A stretch of 64,000 nt of DNA from UBA7672 sp031419455 (GCA_031419455.1 JANOKS010000138.1:24221-88220), one strand, 5' to 3'; numbered from the stretch's first letter, positions 8,506-18,036 are shown. Program-made: numbers and translations. Notes: generated by a model not told the origin, from the letters alone.

Positions 8506-9810
8506 TTACGGGCGCCCGACGCTGACATAGTTGAAGCCACGCCGCTTCATGTCCGAGGGCTGGTAGACATTGCGCAGGTCGACCACAGTCGGCGTCTTCA
8601 TCAGCTTCTTGACGCGGTCGAAGTCCATCGCGCGGAACTGGTCCCATTCGGTGATCAGCACCATCGCATCGGCGCCATCGACAGCGTGATAGGGGCCGTC
8701 GCAGAAATCCACCTCGGTCAGCATCTTGCCGGCCTCGTGCATGCTCTCCGGATCGTAGGCCTTCACGCGTGCGCCGGCGGCCTGAAGCGCGGGGATGATG
8801 TCGAGCGAGGGCGCATCGCGCATGTCATCCGTGTTGGGCTTGAAGGCGAGGCCGAGCACGCCGATCGTCTTGCCCTTCACGCTGCCGCCGCAGGCCTTGA
8901 TGACGCGGCCGGCCATCGCCTTCTTGCGCGCGTCGTTCACCTGCACGACCGTATCGACGATGCGCACGGGGCTGCCATGGTCGTTCGCAGTCTTGGTCAG
9001 CGCCAGGGTGTCCTTCGGAAAGCACGAGCCGCCGTAACCTGGGCCTGCATGGAGGAACTTCTTGCCGATGCGGTTGTCCAGGCCGATGCCTTTGGACACA
9101 TCCTGCACATTGGCGCCGACCTTCTCGCAGAGGTCCGCCATCTCGTTGATGAAGGTGATCTTCACCGCGAGGAAGGCGTTGGCGGCGTACTTGATCAGTT
9201 CGGACGTGCGCCGCGACGTGTAGACCAGCGGCGTCTCGTTCAGGAACAGCGGGCGATAGAGTTCGCGCATGACTTCGCGGGCCTCTTCGCTGTCAGTCCC
9301 GACGACGATGCGGTCCGGCCGCTTGAAGTCGTTGATTGCCGCGCCCTCGCGCAGGAATTCCGGGTTGGAGACGACGGCGAATTTCGCATTCGGGTTGGTC
9401 TTGCGGATGATCTCCTCGACCTCGTCGCCCGTGCCGACCGGAACGGTCGACTTGGTGACGACGACGGTGAAACCTTCCATGTGCTCCGCGATCTCTTTTG
9501 CGGCGGCATACACGTACGAGAGGTCGGCATGCCCATCGCCGCGGCGTGAGGGCGTGCCCACCGCGATGAAGATGGCGTCAGCGTTCCGGATGGCGTCTGG
9601 CGCGTCCAGCGTGAAAGACAGCCGGCCTTCCTTGACGTTCGAGCCGACAAGCTCGGCCAGCCCCGGCTCGAAAATCGGCATCACGCCATCCTTCAGCCGG
9701 TCGATCTTGCCCGGATCTTTGTCGACGCAGGTGACGGTATGGCCGAAATCGGCAAAGCAGGCCCCGGACACCAGGCCCACATAGCCCGCCCCGATCATCG
9801 TCACGCGCAT
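8506..9810 (-). CDS. ugd: UDP-glucose 6-dehydrogenase
   Basis: 434 residues, the usual length. It oxidises UDP-glucose to UDP-glucuronate with two NAD+. The N-terminal Rossmann motif is IGAGYVGLVSGACFADFG (6-23), the catalytic Cys is C263 in GPGYGGSCFPKD, and the C-terminal UDP-binding domain includes GLAFKPNTDDMRDAPS. It lies 70 nt upstream of the UDP-glucuronate decarboxylase on the same strand, so the two enzymes act in sequence. WbpA-type UDP-GlcNAc dehydrogenases are relatives, but the spacing and partner favour UDP-glucose. Confidence 0.95.
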   Translation of the reverse strand: MRVTMIGAGYVGLVSGACFADFGHTVTCVDKDPGKIDRLKDGVMPIFEPGLAELVGSNVKEGRLSFTLDAPDAIRNADAIFIAVGTPSRRGDGHADLSYVYAAAKEIAEHMEGFTVVVTKSTVPVGTGDEVEEIIRKTNPNAKFAVVSNPEFLREGAAINDFKRPDRIVVGTDSEEAREVMRELYRPLFLNETPLVYTSRRTSELIKYAANAFLAVKITFINEMADLCEKVGANVQDVSKGIGLDNRIGKKFLHAGPGYGGSCFPKDTLALTKTANDHGSPVRIVDTVVQVNDARKKAMAGRVIKACGGSVKGKTIGVLGLAFKPNTDDMRDAPSLDIIPALQAAGARVKAYDPESMHEAGKMLTEVDFCDGPYHAVDGADAMVLITEWDQFRAMDFDRVKKLMKTPTVVDLRNVYQPSDMKRRGFNYVSVGRP

Positions 9811-9918
9811 GGCGCACTCCAGAATTGTGGGACGCTTCCGTCCAAGGCAGGCTTAGTCGCTGCTAGGGACGCAAAGTCAAGCGTCGGCACGCGGCGAGCT
9901 CGTTCCGATGCGGGTGCA

Positions 9919-11379
9919 TCAGGGCTTGCGCGACTTCTCGATCACTTTGGTCGTCGACTGGCCCTCGACCAGGCCGACGCGGACAACCCGTCCGCCGCGC
10001 GTCTTGACGATATCGGCGCCGACAATCTGGTCCTCGGCGTAATCAGCCCCCTTCACTAGCACGTCAGGCTGGAGTTCCTGGATGGCCTCCAGAGGCGTCG
10101 GCTCACCGAACAGAATGACCGCGTCTACGCCCTTCACAGCCGCCATCACCGCCGCGCGCACGTCTTCGGACTGCACCGGACGTGCTGGCCCCTTCAACGC
10201 ACTAACCGAAGCATCCGTGTTCAACGCAACGATCAGCCGGTCGCAGGCGCCGGCCGCCTGGCGGAGCAGGGCGACATGGCCCGCATGCAGGATGTCAAAG
10301 CATCCATTGGTGAAGCCCACGCTGAGCCCCTCGCGCGCCCAGGTCTCGCGCAGCGCCTTCGCATCAGTCAGGCTGATCGCCCCCGGGAATGAGGCCGTCA
10401 TGCGATGGCCTGCATCCAGTTCGGCGATGATTTCCGCGGGCGAGACTGTCGCTGTCCCCCGCTTGCCCACCACGACGCCCGCCGCGACATTCGCCAGCTG
10501 CATGGCCAGTTCCGTCGCCTGTCCACTGGCAAGGCTCAGCGCGACCGTCGCCGCCACCGTGTCGCCCGCGCCCGACACATCGAACACTTCGCGCGCCTTG
10601 GCTGACAGGTGAACAGCTGCCTGTCCTGCGCGGAACAGCGACATGCCTTGCTCAGAGCGCGTCAGGAGGATTGCAGCACCCGTCGTCGCGATCGCGGCCT
10701 CAGCGGCCTCAAGGCATTCCGCATCGGTTCCGCATGCCGTGCGTGTTGCAAGGTTCAGCTCCTTGCGGTTCGGCGTAATGAGGCTGGCGCCGCGATAGGC
10801 GCTCCAGTCCGTGCGTTTGGGATCGATGACGATGCCGACGCCCGCGCGCTGACCCTGCTGCATGATGGCGGCCAGCACGCGGTCGCTCAGCACGCCCTTG
10901 GCGTAGTCAGACACCATGATGACGTCGCAGTCGTCCGCTACGTCCGCGATGATATCGACCAGCCGGTCTTCGGTGCTGCGCGACATCGCGGCCCCCATCT
11001 CGCGATCGACCCGCACCATCTGGTGCTGCCCACCCATGTAGCGTGTCTTGAGCGTCGTTGGCCGGGAAGCATCGGCCACCAGGTGCGCTTCAACCGCGCC
11101 GCCCATCGCGCCCACAATGCCGGCCAGTGTCGAGGCGGCCGCGTCGGTCCCTGTCAGGCCAATGAGGATCGCCTTGCCGCCAAGGGCTGCGATGTTCGCC
11201 GCCACATTGGCCGCGCCGCCCGCCGTCCAGCGCTCGTCGGTCACCTGCACGATCGGAACAGGCGCCTCGTCGGACACGCGCGAGACTTTTCCTGACACAT
11301 AGTGATCGACCATGACGTCACCGACCACGAGGACGCGGCCGCGGGAGAGTTGCCGGATATCGTCCTGTGTCGCGGTCAA
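9919..11379 (-). CDS. hldE: bifunctional heptose-7-phosphate kinase / heptose-1-phosphate adenylyltransferase
   Basis: 486 residues with two domains. The N-terminal PfkB-type kinase (about 1-320; GDVMVDHYVSGKVSRVS near the start, FDVSGAGDTVAA near 265) phosphorylates D-glycero-D-manno-heptose 7-phosphate. The C-terminal nucleotidyltransferase (about 345-486; FTNGCFDILHAGH) makes the ADP-heptose precursor. Together they supply ADP-heptose for the LPS inner core. No other heptose genes (gmhA, gmhB, hldD) are visible here. Its start lies about 300 bp from a divergent response regulator; I see no further gene in that gap. Confidence 0.96.
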   Translation of the reverse strand: MTATQDDIRQLSRGRVLVVGDVMVDHYVSGKVSRVSDEAPVPIVQVTDERWTAGGAANVAANIAALGGKAILIGLTGTDAAASTLAGIVGAMGGAVEAHLVADASRPTTLKTRYMGGQHQMVRVDREMGAAMSRSTEDRLVDIIADVADDCDVIMVSDYAKGVLSDRVLAAIMQQGQRAGVGIVIDPKRTDWSAYRGASLITPNRKELNLATRTACGTDAECLEAAEAAIATTGAAILLTRSEQGMSLFRAGQAAVHLSAKAREVFDVSGAGDTVAATVALSLASGQATELAMQLANVAAGVVVGKRGTATVSPAEIIAELDAGHRMTASFPGAISLTDAKALRETWAREGLSVGFTNGCFDILHAGHVALLRQAAGACDRLIVALNTDASVSALKGPARPVQSEDVRAAVMAAVKGVDAVILFGEPTPLEAIQELQPDVLVKGADYAEDQIVGADIVKTRGGRVVRVGLVEGQSTTKVIEKSRKP

Positions 11380-11679
11380 ATCCTGTCCTTCATATCGCAG
11401 CCCACCCTGCTTCTAGCCAAAGTCCCGCCGCGCGTCAGGCGGTATCCAGTCGCCGCAGCGGCAAGCAAGACCTGCACCGCCGGGCAGTCGAAGTCAGGTA
11501 CCCATTATGCGCCCAGGCCTCTTTCCTTACCAACAATTGGTCTTGTCTTGCCCTGCGAAAAGTCTAGACCCATCCGCCAAAGTAAATGCGGCAAGACCCG
11601 CATGAATTTTGAAGTGAGGCCTGCGGCGGGGACGAGCAGGCAGTCGCACGGGATGGGCGACCAAGGGACATCGTGGGTT

Positions 11680-12180
11680 ATGGCTCTGGAAGGCGTAACA
11701 GCGCTGATCCTCGACGACAACGCGCACATGCGCGGGGTGCTGCGGGCTATCCTCGTCAGCTTCGGGATGCGCCGGATTGATGAGGCGGCCGATTACAACG
11801 AGGCGATCGGCATCGTCGCGGGCGGCGAGATCGACTTGGCCTTCGTCGACTTCAAGCTCGGCGGCCTAGACGGCATCGACTTCTGCCGCCATGTCAGGCG
11901 CGCCCCAGAGAGCCACAACCCCTTCCTGCCCATCATCATGGTCACCGCCTATTCGGAGCGCAGCCGGGTGATCGATGCGGTGAATGCCGGGGTCGACGAG
12001 TTCCTGGTGAAGCCGATCCGCGCGGTCGACGTCGCCAACCGGATGAATGCCGTGATCGAACGCCGCCGGTCGTTCATCGACGTTCCGGCGTATTTCGGGC
12101 CGGACCGCCGGCGGAGGACCGACCCCCGTTTCAAGGGACCATGGCTACGCTTCAGCGACCCCGGAACGATCGATATCTGA
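11680..12180 (+). CDS. response regulator (single receiver domain)
   Basis: 166 residues. The receiver has the acidic pair LILDDN, the phospho-acceptor Asp in LAFVDFKLGGLDG and the conserved Lys in FLVKPI. After the receiver comes a basic tail, FGPDRRRRTDP, with no recognisable output domain. ATG 11680 gives a start right at the fold; an in-frame ATG at 11653 would add nine residues, and neither has a strong ribosome site. No histidine kinase is adjacent, so the partner is unknown. It is divergent from hldE. Confidence 0.88.
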   Translation: MALEGVTALILDDNAHMRGVLRAILVSFGMRRIDEAADYNEAIGIVAGGEIDLAFVDFKLGGLDGIDFCRHVRRAPESHNPFLPIIMVTAYSERSRVIDAVNAGVDEFLVKPIRAVDVANRMNAVIERRRSFIDVPAYFGPDRRRRTDPRFKGPWLRFSDPGTIDI

Positions 12181-12327
12181 GCACGAACGCGTATTTCTGG
12201 CCGGTCTGGGTGGAAGATTCGGTCTGTCAGCAGGCAAAAAGCGCACCGTTGCAGGCGCACAAGGGGACAGCTAACGTCCCGGCGAACATAGGCGGGTCCC
12301 CGGGGAAACCGCGACGGAGGGATATTC

Positions 12328-13905
12328 ATGGCAGGACGTGGTCTTGGGCAGCTTTTCGCCCGGAAGTCGGTCGCGCAAATTCAGGCGGAGCATGCGGGCG
12401 GGGAGCTGAAGCGGACGCTGGGTCCCATCAACCTGATCTTGCTTGGCATCGGCTGCATCATTGGCACCGGCATCTTCGTCCTGACTGGCACCGCGGCCGC
12501 CAACGACGCCGGGCCAGCTATCGTCCTGTCGTTCGTGATCACCGGCACGCTCTGCGGCTTCGTCGCGCTCTGCTATGCTGAACTGGCGTCAGCTCTGCCC
12601 GTTTCCGGATCGGCCTACTCGTACTCCTACGCATCGGTCGGCGAGCTCGCGGCGTGGGTGATGGGTCTGCTGCTGCTGCTCGAGTATGGCCTCGCCGCTT
12701 CGACAGTTGCTGTTGGCTGGTCCAATTATCTCACCAGCCTCCTGACCGAGAACATGGGTATCGTCCTGCCGCCGGAGATGCTCAAGGCCCCAGGCGAGGC
12801 GGTGACAAACAAGGCCGGCGACGTTGTCGGGCAAGGCGTCGTGAACCTGCCTGCGCTTCTGGCCGTGCTGGCCGTGACAGTATTGCTGACGCTTGGCGTT
12901 TCAGAATCCGCCAAGGTCAACAACGTGATCGTAGCGATCAAGGTCGCTGTCGTGATCGCATTCATCGTGATCGGCGCCTTCTATGTGCAGCCTGAACTCT
13001 GGACGCCCTTCATCCCCGAGCGCGTGCCGGGAACCGACGAAGTCCAGGGCAAGTATGGCTATGAAGGCATCATTAGCGGCGCCTCTGTGATCTTCTTCGC
13101 CTATCTCGGCTTCGAGGCGGTCTCGACCGCGGGCGCGGAATCGAAGAACCCCGCCAAGGACATGCCTATCGGCATCATCGGTTCGCTGATCGTTTGCACG
13201 ATCCTCTACATCCTTACGTCAATCGTGCTGGTCGGCATCGTGCCGTATGATCAGCTCGGCGTGGCCGCGCCCATCGCCATGGCGGTGGACCAGATCGGTC
13301 TTGGCTGGTTCGCCATCCTAGTGAAGGTCGGCGCGATCGCGGGCTTGTCGTCAGTCATGCTGGTGCTGATGTTCGGCCAGACGCGTGTCTTCTACACGAT
13401 GTCGCGCGATGGCCTGATCCCGGGCATCTTCTCAAAGGTCCACCCGACCTTCAAGACGCCGTGGATCAACACGCTCATCGTCGGCTTTTTCGTCGCCATT
13501 GCGGCAGGTTTCATGCCGCTGGATGCGCTGTCGAACCTCACCAACGTCGGCTCGCTCGTGGCGTTCGCCATTGTTTGCCTCACCGTGATCTATCTGCGCG
13601 TCGCCCAACCCAACCTAGCGCGCCCCTTCCGCGCCCCCTTGTTCCCTATCGTTCCGATCGCGGGCGCGCTTATGTGCGCCTATCTGACTTGGGACCTGTT
13701 GAAGGACCCGGAAGCGCGCCCGCTGTTCGCGATCAGCTTCACCACGGCGCAGTTCTTCGGCGTCTACCTCGTGCTCGGCCTCGTGGTGTATTTCGCCTAC
13801 AGCATGTGGAACTCAAAGCTGGCCAAGGGCGAATACGTGACGGGGCACGAACCAGATCCGGATCTGGCAGCCACCGGCCAGCAGACAGACACGATCAAGA
13901 AGTAG
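12328..13905 (+). CDS. APC-family amino acid permease
   Basis: 525 residues and about 12-14 hydrophobic segments. LGIGCIIGTGIFVLTG near residue 45 is the TM1 glycine motif of cationic amino-acid transporters (YfnA/CAT group), and IISGASVIFFAYLGFEAVST is their TM6 consensus. It should import amino acids across the inner membrane by proton symport or exchange. GGAGG lies 6-10 nt upstream of the ATG. A 10-bp hairpin (13927-13950) follows the stop. Confidence 0.93.
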   Translation: MAGRGLGQLFARKSVAQIQAEHAGGELKRTLGPINLILLGIGCIIGTGIFVLTGTAAANDAGPAIVLSFVITGTLCGFVALCYAELASALPVSGSAYSYSYASVGELAAWVMGLLLLLEYGLAASTVAVGWSNYLTSLLTENMGIVLPPEMLKAPGEAVTNKAGDVVGQGVVNLPALLAVLAVTVLLTLGVSESAKVNNVIVAIKVAVVIAFIVIGAFYVQPELWTPFIPERVPGTDEVQGKYGYEGIISGASVIFFAYLGFEAVSTAGAESKNPAKDMPIGIIGSLIVCTILYILTSIVLVGIVPYDQLGVAAPIAMAVDQIGLGWFAILVKVGAIAGLSSVMLVLMFGQTRVFYTMSRDGLIPGIFSKVHPTFKTPWINTLIVGFFVAIAAGFMPLDALSNLTNVGSLVAFAIVCLTVIYLRVAQPNLARPFRAPLFPIVPIAGALMCAYLTWDLLKDPEARPLFAISFTTAQFFGVYLVLGLVVYFAYSMWNSKLAKGEYVTGHEPDPDLAATGQQTDTIKK

Positions 13906-13926
13906 TATTTCGGAGCTGAAACAGGG

Positions 13927-13950
13927 CGGCGCTCCCACCAGGGAGCGCCG
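13927..13950 (+). terminator. putative terminator of the permease gene
   Basis: CGGCGCTCCC (13927-13936), loop ACCA, GGGAGCGCCG (13941-13950): a perfect 10-bp GC-rich stem 21 nt after the permease stop. Only a short TTG follows, so termination efficiency is uncertain. Confidence 0.65.
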
Positions 13951-13998
13951 TTGCCTATATGGCAATGGATCGCTATCCCCGACGCATTCCGAAAAGGC

Positions 13999-14646
13999 AT
14001 GGCGATGGCGATCGAGGCGGTGATCTGGGACTTTGGCGGCGTGTTCACCACCTCGCCGTTCGACGCCTTCAACAGGTATGAGCGCGAGCGTGGCCTGCCG
14101 CACGACATCATCCGCCGGATCAATTCGGTGAACCCGGACACGAATGCCTGGGCGAAGATCGAACGCTCGGACGTCGATGCTGCGACCTTCGACAGGCTTT
14201 TTGCCGACGAAGCAAATGTGCTCGGCCACGACATCCGCGGCGCCGACGTGCTCGCGCTGCTGTCAGGCGATCTGCGTCCGCGCGTGGTTGATGCGTTCAA
14301 GGCGTGCAAGGCGCGCTTCAAGGTCGGCTGCATCACCAACAACGCGCCCACCGGCAAGGGCGCCGGCATGTCGTCGTCCAGCGACAAGGCCCAGCAGATC
14401 GCTGAGGTCTTCACCCTGTTCGACCATGTGATCGAAAGCTCGAAGGCCGGGTTACGCAAACCCGATCCGCGCATCTACCTGATGATGTGCGATGCGCTGG
14501 GCGTGAAGCCCGAAGCCTGCGTCTATCTCGACGACCTCGGCATCAACCTCAAGCCCGCCCGCGACATGGGCATGACGACGATCAAGGTCCTCTCGGAAGA
14601 GCAGCTGCTGGAGGACTTGTCCCGCGCCGTCGGCATCACTTTCTGA
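13999..14646 (+). CDS. HAD-superfamily hydrolase (subfamily IA)
   Basis: 215 residues. Motif I is VIWDFGGVF, with the nucleophile Asp; the usual second Asp is Gly, as in ACAD10/epoxide-hydrolase-N-type HADs. Motif II is GCITNN, the motif III Lys is in SSKAGLRKPDPRIY, and motif IV is CVYLDDLGINLKPAR. It is probably a phosphatase or dehalogenase-like hydrolase of unknown substrate. The start is either ATG 13999 or ATG 14005 (MAMA...), with AAAAGG just upstream. Confidence 0.88.
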   Translation: MAMAIEAVIWDFGGVFTTSPFDAFNRYERERGLPHDIIRRINSVNPDTNAWAKIERSDVDAATFDRLFADEANVLGHDIRGADVLALLSGDLRPRVVDAFKACKARFKVGCITNNAPTGKGAGMSSSSDKAQQIAEVFTLFDHVIESSKAGLRKPDPRIYLMMCDALGVKPEACVYLDDLGINLKPARDMGMTTIKVLSEEQLLEDLSRAVGITF

Positions 14647-14688
14647 CTTGTCGGACGCGCGCCTGGTGTCCTTCGTGTCAATCTTCGC

Positions 14689-14750
14689 GCCTTTGTGTTT
14701 CTCTTCAGAACGAAACACAAAGGCACGAAGCCAGCACAAAGGCACGAAGG
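14689..14750. repeat. palindromic intergenic element with direct repeats
   Basis: A perfect 13-bp inverted repeat, GCCTTTGTGTTTC (14689-14701) and GAAACACAAAGGC (14712-14724), is followed by two direct copies of CACAAAGGCACGAAG (14716-14730 and 14735-14749). It lies between the HAD gene and the following lipoprotein gene and ends 7 nt before that gene's ATG. Confidence 0.75.
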
Positions 14751-14756
14751 CGCTGG

Positions 14757-15341
14757 ATGAATTGGAACGCGACCTCTTTGAACTTCCCGCCGCTCCGCAG
14801 AATCGTTCTGAGCGCATGTATCGCCGCGAGCCTGCTCGCCGCGGCCTGCGAACCGCCGCCAGCGCCTGAGCCGGTTGGCGCGGCTGTTGTGGACCTCCCG
14901 CAGCAAGCACAGGCGCCATTGCCGCCCACTGTCGCTGCAACCGTCGCGCAGCTGCGCGAAATCGGCGCGACCGGCACGTATCGTGACATGGCGAGTCTGG
15001 CGGAGCAGACGCCGGGCTTCCGCTCCAACAATGCCGGGATGAGCCACAGCGAATACTGGTATCTCAAGATGCGCGCGGGCGACTGGCCGATGGCGCAGAT
15101 GGAAAGACTGCTCGCGTCTCCCTACGCTGTGCGACCAAGCGCGCGCGGCAAGGTCTATATCTGGCCGCTCATGGCGACGCTGCGGACAGACCAGATCACG
15201 CCTGCCGCCGCGCGCGACATCGACCAGCTGCTGGGCGAAGGGCAGGCGGAGGCGATCCGCAACGGAGACGTCTGGCCCGGCTATGTGCTGGGTGTCGCCG
15301 AGGACGGAACCTGGCTTTATTTTGTCTCAGGCGCCGGCTGA
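14757..15341 (+). CDS. putative lipoprotein of unknown function
   Basis: 194 residues. Residues 15-32 form a signal with LLAAAC and a lipidated Cys, followed by a Pro-rich linker (CEPPPAPEPVG) and a soluble domain with YRDMASLAEQTPGF and SEYWYLKMRAGDWP. I do not recognise the family. The start at ATG 14757 is chosen because the signal peptide begins there; upstream in-frame sequence runs into the repeat element and the HAD gene. It ends 7 nt from a convergent hypothetical gene. Confidence 0.78.
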   Translation: MNWNATSLNFPPLRRIVLSACIAASLLAAACEPPPAPEPVGAAVVDLPQQAQAPLPPTVAATVAQLREIGATGTYRDMASLAEQTPGFRSNNAGMSHSEYWYLKMRAGDWPMAQMERLLASPYAVRPSARGKVYIWPLMATLRTDQITPAAARDIDQLLGEGQAEAIRNGDVWPGYVLGVAEDGTWLYFVSGAG

Positions 15342-15348
15342 AGCCCGA

Positions 15349-15663
15349 TCAGGCGGCGTCGGCCTTGCCGATGCGGGGCAGGCCGCCATGGGCCGCCTGC
15401 GAGGGGCCAAAGGCGCGGTCGAGCACGCGTGTCGAATCCAGCGCTGAGTTGATGGCATCGCTGAGATGCCCGAGGATTTTCACATTGTTCGCCATGACCT
15501 GCAGCGCTTCCGGCCTGGTGTCCGCCGCGATGACCTCGCAACGGTGCAGGATGTCCGCTCGCAGCTGCATCAGCAGGTCTTCGAGCTTGTGGCCGTCCGG
15601 ATTCTTGTCCGAGCGCAGGAAATGGGTCACGGGCGGTCTCCCCTGGATCTTCCAGCTCACCAT
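15349..15663 (-). CDS. hypothetical small helical protein
   Basis: 104 residues, charged and predicted mostly helical (HKLEDLLMQLRADILHRCEV, NNVKILGHLSDAINSALD). No family recognised. The open frame continues upstream to 15897, but that part is antisense to the pterin dehydratase gene; ATG 15663 fits the intergenic start. It is divergent from the dehydratase, with 82 bp between. Confidence 0.6.
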   Translation of the reverse strand: MVSWKIQGRPPVTHFLRSDKNPDGHKLEDLLMQLRADILHRCEVIAADTRPEALQVMANNVKILGHLSDAINSALDSTRVLDRAFGPSQAAHGGLPRIGKADAA

Positions 15664-15745
15664 GAACCAAGCAAGCTGATTAACCGTTGCATCGCATCTG
15701 GTGGTTGCCCGTTTGCGGGTTAAGGTTTCGGAAAGGAGCCGCCCC

Positions 15746-16027
15746 ATGACCAACCGGACAGGCGCAGCCGATGCCATTGCCAGACTCAAGGGCTGGAAGG
15801 CGGTTGAAGGCCGCGACGCCATTACCAAGCAATTCAGGTTCAAGGACTTCAACGCCGCCTTCGGCTTCATGACGCGCGTCGCGCTCAAGGCCGACAAGAT
15901 GGACCATCATCCGGAGTGGTCGAACGTCTACAACAAGGTGGAGGCGGTGCTGACGACGCACGACGCCGGCGGCGTCACCGACAAGGACGTCGAACTCGCA
16001 GCCTTCATGGATGAGGCGGCCGGGTAG
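15746..16027 (+). CDS. phhB: pterin-4a-carbinolamine dehydratase
   Basis: 93 residues, full length for the DcoH/PhhB family. It dehydrates 4a-hydroxytetrahydropterin to recycle the cofactor of aromatic amino-acid hydroxylases. The signature region FGFMTRVALKADKMDHHPEW...VLTTHDAGGVT carries the catalytic His residues. ATG 15746 has GGAAAGGAG about 6 nt upstream. No phenylalanine hydroxylase is adjacent. Confidence 0.93.
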   Translation: MTNRTGAADAIARLKGWKAVEGRDAITKQFRFKDFNAAFGFMTRVALKADKMDHHPEWSNVYNKVEAVLTTHDAGGVTDKDVELAAFMDEAAG

Positions 16028-16034
16028 CGCCGCC

Positions 16035-16460
16035 TCAATCGAAGATGATCACGCTCGCCAGCGCCACGCGCGCGAGACCCTTGCCGAGCACGCCGTCCAC
16101 GGCCTTCTGCAGGCGGGCGGACAGGATATCGACGTCCGGCTTCTCGCCGACGACATAGGACAGCGAGGCGTAGTTGAGGATCGCGTCGCGCATTGCGCTG
16201 GTCAGGCGCGGACGGATCGCTGCACACATCTTGCGGGTTTCCTCCCTGGGCGCATCAAGGCCGGCATCCACCGCCATCACGCCATGCACCTTGAAGCCCC
16301 GCGCGATCGAGGCGCGCAGGCCGAATGTCGGCACATAATTCTCGGACCCCGAGATCCGCTTGGCCTGCGGATCGATCTCGGCCTCCTTGCCCGCCGGCGG
16401 CGCGGCTGCGGCCTTGCCGGCAAGGGCGGCGGCGGCGAGGAGGGGGAGGAGATGGCGCAT
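16035..16460 (-). CDS. exported protein, FliL-like C-terminal region
   Basis: 141 residues starting with a short signal peptide (MRHLLPLLAAAALAGKAAAA). The mature part, with VHGVMAVDAG, IRPRLTSAMRDAILNYAS and a C-terminal VALASVIIFD, has the layout of FliL-type flagellar basal-body proteins (strand, then the RxRDxI helix region). The FliL link is an inference from pattern only, and the usual N-terminal anchor is replaced by a cleavable-looking signal. A near-consensus CtrA box lies 25 bp upstream, which fits flagellar regulation. Confidence 0.6.
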   Translation of the reverse strand: MRHLLPLLAAAALAGKAAAAPPAGKEAEIDPQAKRISGSENYVPTFGLRASIARGFKVHGVMAVDAGLDAPREETRKMCAAIRPRLTSAMRDAILNYASLSYVVGEKPDVDILSARLQKAVDGVLGKGLARVALASVIIFD

Positions 16461-16484
16461 GGCCGCAAGACTGCGTCACAGGCC

Positions 16485-16499
16485 TTAACAGCGGCTTTA
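16485..16499 (-). promoter_or_regulatory. possible CtrA-binding site (TTAA-N7-TTTA)
   Basis: TTAA CAGCGGC TTTA differs by one base from the alphaproteobacterial CtrA consensus TTAA-N7-TTAA. It lies 25 bp upstream of the FliL-like exported protein's start codon. A short motif like this can occur by chance, so this is suggestive only. Confidence 0.35.
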
Positions 16500-16586
16500 G
16501 GGCGCCTCGCCCCGATCCTTGACGGACGCTCCCGGCGGGACTAGCACACGCGCTCCCAAATCCCGGCCTCGCCGGGGCCCGGAAAC

Positions 16587-16662
<76 letters not shown>

Positions 16663-16758
16663 GCCTTCGGGCATTTTCCAGACGTTTACCTAGGGTATCC
16701 TATCTTTCACGAAATGAGCTAGGTCACGCGCCGTGACGCTGCTGGACGGGAGACGGAC

Positions 16759-17067
16759 GTGAGAGAACTGCTCGGGGCGCTTTTCGTCTATTTCATCTCG
16801 CCGGTACTGTGGCTGCTGCAGATCGTCATCATCGTCTATGTGGTGATGGGTTGGCTGATCATCGGCGGCGTGGTGCAGCAGTATAACCCGACGACCCGGC
16901 AGATCATGCAGTTCTGCGGCAGCATCGTCGAGCCGCTGTGCCGGCCGCTGAGGCGCATTCTGCCGCGCATCGGCGCGCTGGACCTGTCGCTGTTTGCGCT
17001 GATCCTGATCATCGGTTTCCTGCAGGGCTATGCGATTCCCCGCCTGATCACACTGGTCCCGTTCTGA
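16759..17067 (+). CDS. YggT family membrane protein
   Basis: 102 residues with two clear hydrophobic blocks (ALFVYFISPVLWLLQIVIIV and LFALILIIGFLQGYAIP) flanking the family segment EPLCRPLRRILPRIGALDLS. YggT proteins sit in the inner membrane; their role is not firmly known. The start is GTG with GGGAGA upstream. It is followed after 81 nt by folD on the same strand. Confidence 0.9.
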   Translation: MRELLGALFVYFISPVLWLLQIVIIVYVVMGWLIIGGVVQQYNPTTRQIMQFCGSIVEPLCRPLRRILPRIGALDLSLFALILIIGFLQGYAIPRLITLVPF

Positions 17068-17148
17068 ACGACAGCCGACCTGCAAGACCCGTGCGAATCT
17101 CCGCCGATCCGTCTATAGCGGCGGCGTGGAGACTGACGGGAGAGACGA

Positions 17149-18036
17149 ATGCCGGCTGAATTGATCGACGGGAAGATCGTCTCGGAGAAAGTGCGCAACG
17201 CGGTGGCCGCCGCCGTTGCGAAACTGCCGGGCAAGCCATGCCTCGCCGTCGTGCTGGTCGGCGATGATCCCGCCAGCGCGCTCTATGTAAAGTCCAAGGG
17301 CGAGAAGACCGAAGCCGCCGGCATGCGCTCGATCACGAAGCGCTTTCCCGCTTCCGCCACGCAGGCCGAGGTTGAGGCTGAACTCTCCGCCCTCAACGCC
17401 GATCCAGACGTTGATGGCATCCTGCTGCAGCTGCCGCTACCAAAGGGCCTCGACGAGGGGAAGGCCCTCGAGAAGATTGACCCTGCCAAGGATGTCGACG
17501 GTCTCACTGAACTCTCCGCCGGGCGTCTCTTCCTCGGCAAGCCGGGACTGCGCCCCTGCACGCCGACCGGCTGCGTGATCATGGCGAAACATGCGCTGGG
17601 CGATGATCTGTCCGGCAAGCATGTGGTGGTCATCGGGCGCTCGATCCTGGTGGGCAAGCCTTCCGCCATGCTGTTCCTCGCCGAGAACTGCACCGTCACA
17701 CTCGCACACTCGAAGACCGATGACCTTCCGGCTCTCTGCCGGACTGCGGATATTCTCGTCCCCGCCGTGGGGCGCCCAAACATGATCCGCGGCGACTGGG
17801 TGAAGCCGGGCGCGGTTGTCATCGACGTCGGCATCAACCGCATTCCCGCGCCCGAGAAGGGCGAGGGCAAGACGCGCGTCGTCGGTGACGCTCACTTCGA
17901 CGAATGCCGCCAAGCGGCCGGCTGGATCACGCCTGTTCCCGGTGGCGTCGGCTTGATGACCGTCGCCTGCCTCCTGCGCAACACTGTGCTGGCGGCCTGC
18001 GCGCGACGCGGCTGGAATGTGCCGGCGGAGTTGTGA
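17149..18036 (+). CDS. folD: bifunctional methylenetetrahydrofolate dehydrogenase/cyclohydrolase
   Basis: 295 residues, normal length. It converts 5,10-methylene-THF to 10-formyl-THF via 5,10-methenyl-THF, using NADP. Visible are YVKSKGEKTEAAGM (catalytic Lys in YxxxK), LLQLPLPKGLD, DVDGLT, the NADP motif VVVIGRSILVGKPSAMLF and the C-terminal TPVPGGVGLMTVA. It lies between yggT and a small HNH gene that starts 10 nt after its stop. Confidence 0.97.
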   Translation: MPAELIDGKIVSEKVRNAVAAAVAKLPGKPCLAVVLVGDDPASALYVKSKGEKTEAAGMRSITKRFPASATQAEVEAELSALNADPDVDGILLQLPLPKGLDEGKALEKIDPAKDVDGLTELSAGRLFLGKPGLRPCTPTGCVIMAKHALGDDLSGKHVVVIGRSILVGKPSAMLFLAENCTVTLAHSKTDDLPALCRTADILVPAVGRPNMIRGDWVKPGAVVIDVGINRIPAPEKGEGKTRVVGDAHFDECRQAAGWITPVPGGVGLMTVACLLRNTVLAACARRGWNVPAEL